From Ascochyta rabiei (Eukaryota; Ascomycota; Dothideomycetes; Pleosporales; Didymellaceae): a stretch of DNA of 64,000 nucleotides. Of the stretch, positions 55,106 through 64,000 are shown piece after piece (the first letter of the stretch is position 1; each line of letters begins with the position of its first letter). The stretch is from assembly GCF_004011695.2 (NCBI RefSeq), contig NC_082421.1, positions 248,001 to 312,000 of the forward strand. The letters are read 5' to 3'. Made by a program: the position numbers and the translations under genes. The notes beneath the pieces were generated by a model that searched no databases, was not told where the DNA came from, and was given only the letters and a program-made list of their open reading frames with translations.

Positions 55106-56437
55106 ATGAACCCACAGAGAACAATCTCGACGTTCGTCGCACCCGCGCGGTCGAGTTGCATGTTTGCGCGGGCGCAAATGAAATGTAGCAGGAGTGCGTG
55201 TCTTCAAACCACAGCATTGCGCACCCACACACAACGACACAACAAGAGCTGGAACCTTACCCTGCAATCAATACGCTGCGCATCCACATCCACATCCACA
55301 CCCACATCCACATCCACAAAACCGCGCTATGGCATACAACCACCTCCCCTCCCCAGGTCGAAGACTGCGAAACCGTCCTCCATGCCAGCGAAGACGAAGA
55401 CGACTAAATCCTCACCACCCGCCAAACTCCATACAGCGTCTGCGACCGCCACATCCTCCGCCGTCCCTGCAAAGCGCGCCGGCACGCCGCCAACCAGCAC
55501 GACGACGACAACGACGGACGCACTGGTGAAAGCAAACGACAAGCTGAATCCCCCGTCCTTTACATATCCGCCCGAGCTGTCCGTCCCCGCCCGCAAAGCT
55601 GGTCAGAACTACGCATCGTATCTTTTCAGCTGCGGCAAAGCGTACCTCACCTTCTACAAAACGGGCATCTCGCACACGCGACAGACGCTGAAACTCGCAA
55701 AGGCGCTGCGCGCGAAGCTTGCAGAGCAGGGGAAAGGCATCAGCAAAGACGTCGCAGGCAACGGCATCCTGAGCAGGAGCGAGTGGCAGGTGCTGCGAAG
55801 GAGCAGGAGGGACCTCCTCCGGCTGCCGGTCATGGGGTTCTTGATCCTCGCGCTGGGCGAATGGCTACCACTCATTGTCGTCTACCTGACCCCTGTGATC
55901 CCAGAGGCGTGCCGTATCCCCACGCAAGTCGAGCGGACGCTGCGCAAACTCGAAGACCGCCGCAAAGACCGCCTGACGCGCATTGCCATGGACGCGCAGC
56001 GCCTGCAGGCCCGCAACCGCACGCCCGCCACAGACGGCGACGCGATCCGCCTCGCCGCCGCAGCAGAGGGGCTGTTGAGCCCAGAGACAAAAGTCGGCAA
56101 GGCCGGCGGAATGGCCATGGCGAGCGCCATTGTTCCCCCGGAGGCATCGCAGGAGCTGAGTCTCTTCCACCTGCTGCTCCTGTCTGCGCGGCTAAACTGC
56201 CACCCCCGCATCCTCGACACCCTCTACCTCACGCCGCCCAAGTGGCTGCTGCAGCGCAACGTCAGCAAAACACTGGCATACCTTACGCAAGACGATGAGC
56301 TGATCCGCAGGGACGGCGGGAGCCAGGCGCTGGACAAGCAGGAGTTGCTGCGTGCGTGTGTCGAGCGCGGCATCGCTGTGCTGGGCAAGGCCGAGGCGGA
56401 GCAGAGGAAGAGTCTGGCGCAGTGGTACAACATGTGA
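55106..56437 (+). CDS. LETM1-like mitochondrial inner-membrane protein
   Basis: Intronless, 443 residues from the first ATG at 55106. The first about 80 residues are Arg/Ser/Thr-rich (mitochondrial presequence), followed by a low-complexity Thr/Pro/Lys linker. A hydrophobic segment (LPVMGFLILALGEWLPLIVVYLTPVIPEACRIP) and the helical C-terminal half with LLLLSARLNCHPR are typical of the LETM1 ribosome-binding-like domain. LETM1 proteins link inner-membrane K+/H+ homeostasis with mitoribosome docking. No EF-hand seen. A transposon ends 72 bp before the start codon, so it probably sits in the promoter or 5' leader. Confidence 0.85.
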   Translation: MNPQRTISTFVAPARSSCMFARAQMKCSRSACLQTTALRTHTQRHNKSWNLTLQSIRCASTSTSTPTSTSTKPRYGIQPPPLPRSKTAKPSSMPAKTKTTKSSPPAKLHTASATATSSAVPAKRAGTPPTSTTTTTTDALVKANDKLNPPSFTYPPELSVPARKAGQNYASYLFSCGKAYLTFYKTGISHTRQTLKLAKALRAKLAEQGKGISKDVAGNGILSRSEWQVLRRSRRDLLRLPVMGFLILALGEWLPLIVVYLTPVIPEACRIPTQVERTLRKLEDRRKDRLTRIAMDAQRLQARNRTPATDGDAIRLAAAAEGLLSPETKVGKAGGMAMASAIVPPEASQELSLFHLLLLSARLNCHPRILDTLYLTPPKWLLQRNVSKTLAYLTQDDELIRRDGGSQALDKQELLRACVERGIAVLGKAEAEQRKSLAQWYNM

Positions 56438-59224
56438 ATCTGAATACACGTTTCACCGAGGAAACGGACGTGTCGAGTGTACCATGGACGATGCCGTGCA
56501 TTGTGTTATCCTCACCTCCTAGTTTGCAGGGAAAAGTCAAGAGCTAGTTCTAGCTGCGGAAGACTCTGATAGACCACGGCATGTACAATACGTGTAAGAA
56601 AGAAGTATACCTCGTCTACATACACAATGAAACCCAACCCGCCAAACGATACGTCGTCTCCATGTGCCACCATGCGTGAGCCGTGATTTGTTCTCCTGAT
56701 ATGCGTCTAGACTGCTGATTCATGACGGAGTTCTACATGTATAAGAGCTAGCTAGGCTTCGACGTAGCAAGGGCATTGTTTATTTTTGGGGCTTTGAGAG
56801 GCGCTGTAAGAACATGAAATCTCCAGTCTCTGCCCAGCAATCCTCTGGAGAACCTCGGTCCTGTCTTGTGTGACGAAGCAACGAACAGCTGCGAATCAGT
56901 ACTGCTACGAGGTCGACTGTCCTGCATGCTGATGAGTCCTCGCGAGATGATAAGTCACGATGCGCATGTCTCTCTTGCATCGGCCGGTGTCTTTGTTGCG
57001 TTCTCGAGACGCGGTTCGCGATGGTGGGGTTCACAAGACAACGTGGTCAACAAGCAGGCAGAGAGTGCGTCGCTGCGCGGAATCACGATGCTGAATAAAC
57101 CAGCCAAACGCATACCGTGTACGCGAGGGATTAGAAGGGGGAAGAAAAGGCGCCGGACTCGAGACTGGCTGGCAGAGAGTGCATTGATTGTTCATGCTGA
57201 AGACGGCGTTGATCGATTGGTGGAACGGGGTTGTTTTGAGAAGTTGGAGAGAGTGAAAAGCGTGGACTTGGGCTGTGGCTAGGAATGCTGACTCTTGCGG
57301 TATAGTACGGCTTCTCGTTGCACAGCAGTCTGTTTGATTATCGCTCTCGCAAGACGACGTGCCCGTGGTACCAAATGATAGCGTGCAGAGAGTGTTCTCC
57401 AAGTCTGGAAGTCAGGTTCAACGGAATGGAGATGTGGAAACTTCTTGTAGCTTCTCACATCTTGGCAGATTCCTTCTCCGCCATGGGAGAGTCTTTTTTT
57501 TTGTTTTTTTTTTCGTTGCGCTGACACTTCGAGAGCGAGGCAGTCCAACTAACTCTTCCGAGGACGAAGTCGAAGACATGCAGGATTTAGCGGCGATTGA
57601 AGACGACTAGCGCCAAGACCTCAAGGATCGAGAGATCGAATATGATGCTGGAAATCAGACTTGACGAGGCCTAGGATCGTCGATACGCGACGAGGATGCC
57701 GGAGTCTGCAGTGGAGTCTTGGGGGCTGCCAACATGTTGAAAAAGGATGTGATGCTCGTGTACTTCACTTCACGAATCTTGAAGGAGATGCTGTGAACGG
57801 AGCTCAAACTCTTCTCGGAAGACCCTTACCGTCTGAGTACCAGGGCCGGACCTTTCTGTCTGGCGTCTTTCGGGTTCGACACGCTTGTGTTCACGCCCGC
57901 CGGCGACCCCTGCCATTCAGGGTCCATCTTCCCCTGGTGATAATCGCCACTAAGAACGATAGCTTGCTCGAAATTTCAAAGTACTGGGCAGGTCGCGTAC
58001 CCTGAGAAAGGACTTGAGCTCAGTATCCAATGAATAATAATGTACTAGGAAGGTGTGGTGGAGTCTTCGTCCCCGGCAGTACCGGATGAAGTAAATATTA
58101 ATGGACTTCCATTGTGTGGTGTTGTCTGTTCGTCCACCATGCCGTGAGTGGGGTATTTCAGGAAAACAAGACGATTCTTTCAGGTTAGCTGAGTTGGATC
58201 GGAATCGACCGGCTGACACGGGGCACTGTTGTCGCACACAATTAGGAAGCGGCAACGAAGGTGTTGGAGCACGAGAAAACACGCCTCTGGGTAAAGAAAA
58301 AAGTGATGCTGTCAGGTGTAGGTGTTTCGTAGCAGTACCGAATATGGCGACTATTGTGTGTTTTTGGGGCTCTTGGAATGTCGAGGGTCCGCGATGCCAG
58401 CCCCGTACGAAGTGAATCGGCGATCGTGCTAAGCCCAGGATTAAAACCTGATCTACGGCCACATTGAGAGGCTCGGTGCAGATGTTAGTTAAAAGTGGAA
58501 CGTTTTTTGAGTGTGGACGAAAGAGTCAAGAAAGCGTTGGACCCCAGATTATGCAAGGTGTCAAACACCCTGGTGGTGCCTTCCTCCCGGGGCTGCTCTG
58601 TGATACATTGTATAGAGGGGGTTCCTGCGAACTATTCTTCAAAAGCCTATTCGATCACCGAACTTTGAACGAAAAGCTTCAGAGTGCCGTTGCAGCGCGA
58701 ATCAATCCAGTCATCAGGCATCACTGTTGCTCCTCAATCGAATCGTCACCACAATACCTCGGTGCAGGTCATCACAGCCGCTACTGAATGCGAACATACT
58801 CGAACACCGACTACAGCACCCTACAACACCGAAAACTCAGTCACGAACCGACAAGCTCTACCAGCACTCGAAAGCGAGATTCGGAACACCTTGTGTACAG
58901 CGAATGACGGGTTTCTTGACCCTCATACAACCGCCCGAAGGCCCTTCATACATGCAAACATGTCATATGACACCTTCTTCTTTGGATTCACACTACCACG
59001 CCTCAATGAAAATAGCCGTTAGCTTTTCATGAACACTATCTGAGGTCCTTTGCAGCGCACTGCGGAGTTATTAGACTCCACTCCAATACACGAAGCTGTA
59101 GGGGAGTATCTGCGTATCTTATAAGGAAAAAAAATACAAAGAGGGCGGACATAAAAATTTCACAGAAATCTTTGGAGTTCTCGAGGAATAGCAGTGGAAG
59201 AGCAAGAGAGTCATATCACCGGGG
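56438..59224. other. 2.8-kb gene-poor region
   Basis: Holds dispersed-repeat copy B (56737-56897), a T-rich tract at about 57494-57513 and only featureless short ORFs. Confidence 0.5.
56737..56897 (+). repeat. Dispersed repeat, copy B
   Basis: Second copy of the about 160-bp repeat at 38799-38960, same orientation, starting about 300 bp after the LETM1-like stop codon. Confidence 0.85.
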
Positions 59225-59476
59225 ATGTGCACCAAGTTCGACCTCAAGCACGTCACCTGCAGCCATCACTTTTGGGTAAGGCGCCTCTGTCATCGAGGCT
59301 CAGAGTGTACCTTGCAGACCGATATCGCGAGTTCTGTAGGAGGAGAGTGCTGGGATTGCGACCCTGGGCAGGCGCCACCTGCTGCCATTTTCTCGGATTG
59401 CAAGAAGACTGAGGTTGTTTGGGGAAGGGTGAAAAGAAAGAGCAAAAGCTCACCAATTGTCACAGGTTCAGCATGA
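59225..59476 (+). CDS. Small Cys/His-rich ORF, function unknown
   Basis: 83-residue ORF from an ATG with acceptable context. The first half is rich in Cys and aromatics in a spaced pattern (MCTKFDLKHVTCSHHFWV, RRLCHRGSEC, GECWDC), which could form a small metal-binding or disulfide fold. There is no signal peptide. The tail is basic. Short fungal proteins beginning with MC and a C-x-H/C pattern are common and uncharacterised. It could also be the first exon of a longer gene or chance. Confidence 0.4.
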   Translation: MCTKFDLKHVTCSHHFWVRRLCHRGSECTLQTDIASSVGGECWDCDPGQAPPAAIFSDCKKTEVVWGRVKRKSKSSPIVTGSA

Positions 59477-59790
59477 GGAGCACCTCAATCTGTGGTCGTG
59501 GCGCTCATGTCAAGCTGGATGGATTAAGAAGAGGAAGGTGCTGGTGCCACTTTCTCACTAGAATTCGATGACGAGCTTACTTTCCTTCTCAATACGCCTT
59601 ATATGCAGTGAAGTGAAGGTGAGATTGAAGCCTTGTACGTCCGTTTGCTCACACACCCATAACGGTTAGGTGTCGAAGCTTTATCCTCTCCCAACTACGA
59701 CCCCTCGTCCTTGCACGTACTCTTCAAGTCCTCACAACCTCTGTCTTGCCACAACGTTAAGAGCCTCAAGCTTTCCAAAGTTCATCCCTC
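59477..59790. other. Short intergenic region
   Basis: Promoter region of the BTB gene. No element recognised. Confidence 0.5.
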
Positions 59791-60584
59791 ATGGCTGCTA
59801 GAACACCAAGTCTTGCTGCACGACGATCAACAAAGATACCACTCGTAGATCGCCGTAGTTCACAAAAAGACCGTAAAGGGTAGGTTTTGGCTGGGAATAC
59901 ATCAGACAAGCGTGCTGACTCTTCTTTTCTAGCTACTGCGGGATCGTCGAGGTGCTTGTCGGACAAGATGAGAAGCAACAAAAATTCCACGTTCACGAGC
60001 AACTTCTCACCACTGGCTCACTCTTCTTCAGGAAGGCAATGTCAGGAAACTGGTCCGAAGCGAAGGATCGAATCGTTAGATTGCCGGAGGACGACCCTCT
60101 TCTTTTCCACATCTATGTTGATCTTTTGTACACCAACCAGATCGCCGTCATTCCGGACTCGAGCTCGAGGGAAGCCACCATCGCTGATAGGCAAAACGCT
60201 CGGGCCATACAAAATACTCTCGCCATGCTATACATTCTCGTTGAGAAATTGCAAGATATCGACTCAAAGGACAAGACTATTGCCGCCATGGTTGCAAGCA
60301 TGCACGAGAAGCGCTCTGATGGGGGCATGTACAGCCCAGGACATATGATCGTACAGACTGTCTATAACGGCACTCCTCCTGGCTGTTTATTACGCAAACT
60401 AATTGTGGATCTCTACACCTCGAAAGCGACCCAGTTTTGGGTGAGCAACGCGCATGAGTTTCCTGATGAGTTCGTACGGGAGCTTATGATCAATGTTGTA
60501 ACAGAGCGAAGTGGCGTGCCAGGCCTGATTGATGTCGCTGACCTTACTGCTTACATGGAAGATACGGTTACAAAGAAGTCCTAG
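59791..60584 (+). CDS. BTB/POZ domain protein
   Basis: Exons 59791-59879 and 59933-60584 (GTAGGT..CTAG; phase 2), 246 residues. After a basic 30-residue head the BTB fold begins (YCGIVEVLVG, FHVHEQLLTTGSLFFRKAM), with RLPEDDPLLFHIYVDLLYT as the conserved middle and LAMLYILVEKLQD after it; the rest is a helical C-terminal extension. No Kelch, MATH or zinc-finger partner domain. Such stand-alone BTB proteins are numerous in filamentous fungi and may be adaptors for Cullin-3 or act in dimers; no target can be inferred. It is the intact relative of the broken copy at 34044-34614. Confidence 0.85.
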
Positions 60585-61132
60585 CAAATATAAGTCAGCT
60601 TGCGCGGTCCCCACGCCAGATCCACCGCAAAGGGAGGTGTCGCTTGAGTAGGATCTGCACCTGCATCAGGCAGGGCGCACAAGGTGCTCAGCATTTCTCC
60701 AACGTGAGAAAAGGGTTAGACGGAACAATCACCAAGGCCTAGTTTGAGACAAGCGCTGAAACTAGCTCAAATGAGAGGGAAACTCAAAAAACTTTACACT
60801 ACGTATACTCTCTCTCAGCCAGCTGATTTGACTAACTGCTTGAATCTGCGAAGTACACTGTGACCTCAAATACAACCCTCCTAAGAACCCCTTGTCGCTC
60901 AATACTTCGATGCAACTTGATGGTATCACATTAGCCAAACAATTGTATCTCTAATCCAGCTAAAGCGCCTCCGTGTTGAGCTCTTGTGAGCAACATCATG
61001 TTAATACTTCCCAGTCACAAAATCTGTGGGTGTGAGCACCCTACAATTTTTTTCCCTACATTTCTTTTTTCGCCAATCTATCGTAAGAAGTTCTTGAAAC
61101 ACTTCCATATCATCACCGCAGTCTCCCTTTCT
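60585..61132. other. Intergenic between convergent genes
   Basis: No coding feature. AT-rich T-runs at about 61045-61075. Confidence 0.55.
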
Positions 61133-62413
61133 TCACGAGGTGCTTTGCTCCATACCAGCCGTTACACCGAGGTTGCCAGTCTGCAGCATGAGTTGCGTAT
61201 AGGGCCCGTGATTCTCCACGCCGACCCGTTTCGACACTTCGCTCGTTTCGATTGCGCCGAAGAAGTACGTTTGGTAATGGAGCGGGACCATACCTGAGAT
61301 TTTAGGCGGGTACAAGTCCCCATCGATGAAATCGACTTTGCAATCCTTCAGATGCGTTAGCTGAGTGCGGAAAAGGATTAAGATGTGGTGCCACATCATA
61401 TCATTCGCGGCATGTGTGATGCTTGCTGCAACTTTGCCTGCAATGGGGTATAGTTCGTCGTCGAGAACCATTCGTGTCTCAACATGGACGAGTATTGGGC
61501 ACTCTGTCAGATATAGCGTCGTGAGGGTGTCCTTATGCGCAAGAATCCAGTCGATTTGCGCATAGTGAGAAAGTGTCACGCACGACAGCTCCAATATTTT
61601 CAAGCGAGGATAGTTGACGATTTGAAGGTCCAGCTTCGGATAGTAGCCTACGTAGTCCGCGAAACAAATGTAGAGTCTATTCAGATTGGCTTGGTTCTGA
61701 CCAATCCACCCTTTGAGGTTGTGCACAAACGCGTATGCTTTCTTACTGACCGGGAAATCTTGTGGGTTGGCATGTTGGTCATCAAGCCAGTCTGGATCGG
61801 GTAACCATACATCGAAATGAAGACGCAAATCTTCTACCGTACGCATGGTCTGCGTAAACCGTGGGTCACGAGTGAGTGGGGCGTGTATGGTAGGTACTCC
61901 CCTCAGGTCGAGCTCGCTGAGCGTCATTTTGCTTGTGACATCGAACAGACGATACAACATATTTAAAGGTTCTACTGCAGATAAGGCGCTTTCAGGCTCA
62001 GTGTCGAGTGCGCGCAGGTCTATGTAATCCCAATACAGGAAACGCAGAAGAACGCAGCGAAGGCCGAGAAATTGGGAAAGTTCGTCAAGAGCATCACGGA
62101 AATTGTGAATGGCCCGATCGCGGATCATAACCTATCCCCTTATTAATCTTGGTCCAAGCAGCTTTCAAGGAAGACTTACCGAGCAGGAGTCTATCTGTAC
62201 TATACGCACAGTGCGGACATGCTGCACCATGGACGTCCGTGTGATGTCGGATTTATCGCGCTTGTCGCACACCTTAATGGTGACAGTTCGGAGGCAAGTC
62301 AAAGCAGAGTCATTGAAGCGTCTACAGACACTCCGCACGACCTACAGTGTCTCGTTGTCCAGCTTTTCGAAGATAGAAACAAGCAATTCGTCTGGCAAGT
62401 CAGTAATCATCAT
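61133..62413 (-). pseudogene. F-box protein gene with in-frame stop
   Basis: Exon 1 62413-62180 and exon 2 62131-61133 join in phase 0 over a 48-nt intron (GTAAGT..GATAG). The start (MMITDLPDELLVSIFEKLDN) is a textbook F-box, but codon 24 is TAG (62344-62342) where Gln is expected; the frame then continues with the rest of the F-box (VVRSVCRRFNDSALTCL) and 380 further residues of Leu-rich, LRR-like fungal F-box type. One C-to-T change explains the stop. The splice site and 333-codon exon remain intact, so the loss may be recent, or the stop may be a sequencing error. If functional, it would be an SCF ubiquitin-ligase substrate adaptor. The exon-2 ORF alone (from 62128) lacks the F-box. Confidence 0.7.
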
Positions 62414-62866
62414 CTTCGTTATCTGGTTGCTCAGAGTAGAGTCGTTGTGGTTTAGAGTTTCATGAACTGATCACAGCAGACATGACAAAGGGTAAGGTCC
62501 AAGTAACATAGAGTATGAACAGTACCGAACCTCAAGTGGAAAGGTCCGCCTCGGATACGGGATAATTTGGTGAAACATCACGGTTCTTCGCTTTGACTAG
62601 AGGCTCTGACCTGATCTGCATCATGATGTTAGTTATTTAGTGCAGTGACTTTCGATAGTGATTGTACAATAACGCGCTGAATCTTTCACAATGTCGATAC
62701 AGTCAGCGGGCGCCACAGTGTATATTATAGCAATCTGTTACGGACTGTCAATGAAGTGATAGTGGTTGATCAGACGGTTCTTGATCGTGGGAAAATTATT
62801 TGAGGCATGGTTTGACATATCATGCTCATTTTGATGTCATTGCGGTCCGTACAATGCTTGATAGCT
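62414..62866. other. Intergenic, no gene seen
   Basis: Upstream of the F-box gene and downstream of the CUE-domain gene. Nothing recognised. Confidence 0.5.
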
Positions 62867-64000
62867 CTAACCGGTGAACCCACCTCTTGCCATCTTTTTG
62901 TCCCGCTGAGCTTTACGGTTATGATTTGCGCTTGAGCTTTTGTTTGCTTCTTTGCGCTGCCGCGAGATCTGTGTGCTCTTGTCGTCGGAAGGGCCTGCGA
63001 CATTGCCACCACCTCGTCCACCACCACGTCCACGTCCACGCCCCCCGCGCCCTCGATCTTGGCCACGACCTCTGCCTCCAAAGCTACCCCTTCCTCCATC
63101 ACTGCTCCCCTCGTCTGCTGACCCTGCAGGACTATTTTTCCATGCCGTGGACTGCAGCTGCTTCTGTTGGCCCTGGAAAGTGGAAAACTTGGCCTCAAGA
63201 CGCCGTAACCGCTTTGGATCACGGCCCATCATGATGCCCCAGCCCTCGATTGCCTCGTCTGTCATACCAGTCTCGCTCTTCAACGCAGCGCGAGCCTTGC
63301 CTCGCTTCGTTTCTGAGTCGCGACTGAACACATCAGGGCTCATACTGAATGCCCGGAATAGTGCTTCCTCGTTCTTGTTCGACAGGTCAGAATTGGCGTC
63401 ACCGTCGGGTGCAGCAGTGTCGACAGAAGCGCCGACGTCTTCGAAGTCGTACGTGTCGTCTCGCTCGTCATCGTCAGAGTCGAACGCTGCCAGTGCAGCA
63501 AGAATGTGGGACTTTGCAGGTGCTTTGCTGCGATCTGACAGGACCTTGTCTGCGGTAAGGTTTTGATATCTGCGTCCGATATGAAGACGTGATGTGTCAA
63601 CAGCAAGTTTGTCGAAGTCGTCGTCATCGAATACGTTACGTCGCTCAGGTAGTTGCTGACTCGACCTTGGAGGAAGGTGTGACTGTGGTGCTGATGTTGA
63701 TATGGGTCTGAAGAGAAGATTAGCGACGCGCTTCCTATTATGAGCTTTTCTACATACAATGGTTCGCTCCGGTCAGCTCCAGCAAGATGTGTTGGCAATG
63801 AGTTTTCCAGGAGATGGATGGTGACTTCCTCAACGTTGTCGTTGTACTCGTCTAGCAGCTTCACCACAAATCCAGCACCGAGATCCGGAAAGAGGTCCTG
63901 TATCTGGGTGACGACACTCATGCGGTGGATGTGCATCTCTCCAGTGAAAGCGCCATGTCCGTATTCATCGTCTGCTGCCTTGCTCTTGCCCTTGTCTACC
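62867..64000 (-). CDS. CUE-domain protein, Cue3/ASCC2-like, partial (5' end off window)
   Basis: Minus strand; the gene begins beyond the right edge. Visible exons are 64000-63758 and 63707-62867, separated by a 50-nt GTATGT..TCAG intron. The CUE ubiquitin-binding domain spans MSVVTQIQDLFPDLGAGFVV and LLDEYNDNVEEVTIHLLE. After an acidic Asp/Glu stretch, EEALFRAFSMSPDVFSRDS and GMTDEAIEGWGIMMGRDPKR match the conserved C-terminus of Cue3/ASCC2. An RGG/GRG-rich segment (about 63111-62996) and a basic tail follow. In yeast, Cue3 (Rqt3) is part of the RQT complex that splits collided, ubiquitinated ribosomes. Only the 3' part is in the window. Confidence 0.85.

Overview
The window is nuclear DNA of a filamentous ascomycete (Pezizomycotina). 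The evidence is short introns (about 45-100 nt) with GT..CTRAY..AG signals, fungal-only families (DUF3533/SNG1, CWH43, amadoriase-like oxidases, F-box and BTB families) and a Fot1/pogo-type transposon decayed in the way repeat-induced point mutation (RIP) decays repeats. The gene set fits Dothideomycetes/Pleosporales, but I cannot fix the species. Exon structures were built by eye; nearly all multi-exon models were checked for splice signals and reading phase.

Layout. 1-3.7 kb: a protein tyrosine phosphatase whose last intron decides between a soluble and a tail-anchored C-terminus. 3.7-8.7 kb: gene-poor, with a small secreted Cys-rich protein and a deleted FAD-oxidase gene. 8.7-19 kb: an MFSD5-like molybdate transporter, a membrane-anchored METTL24-like methyltransferase, a 1225-residue four-domain RNA-end processing protein (2H phosphoesterase, EEP nuclease, poly(A)-polymerase core, MJ1316 domain), a ThuA-like protein and a DUF3533/SNG1 membrane protein. 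19-35 kb: mostly accessory or intergenic DNA with a secreted alpha/beta-hydrolase, a conserved fungal Q/N-rich protein, two secreted low-complexity proteins and broken gene remnants.

36-56.5 kb is dense with housekeeping genes, several in divergent pairs: eIF3e / mitochondrial ribosomal mL49 (Img2); CWH43 (GPI-lipid remodelling) / UTP6 (18S rRNA processing); ICT1-like mitochondrial release factor / NAB3-like RNA-binding protein. An amadoriase-like oxidase, an Mtf1-like mitochondrial transcription factor and a LETM1-like protein complete it. Four of these serve mitochondrial gene expression or membrane function. A 1.84-kb Fot1/pogo element with perfect-looking ends sits 72 bp upstream of the LETM1-like start codon.

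56.5-64 kb is again sparse: a copy of a dispersed repeat also found at 38.8 kb, a tiny Cys-rich ORF, an intact BTB gene, an F-box gene with an in-frame stop, and the 3' part of a CUE-domain (Cue3/ASCC2-like) ribosome quality-control gene running off the right edge.

The best candidate for a little-studied system is the four-domain RNA-end protein at 12782-16554. The second is the phosphatase splice switch at 3188-3277. No CRISPR array, rRNA or convincing tRNA was seen.
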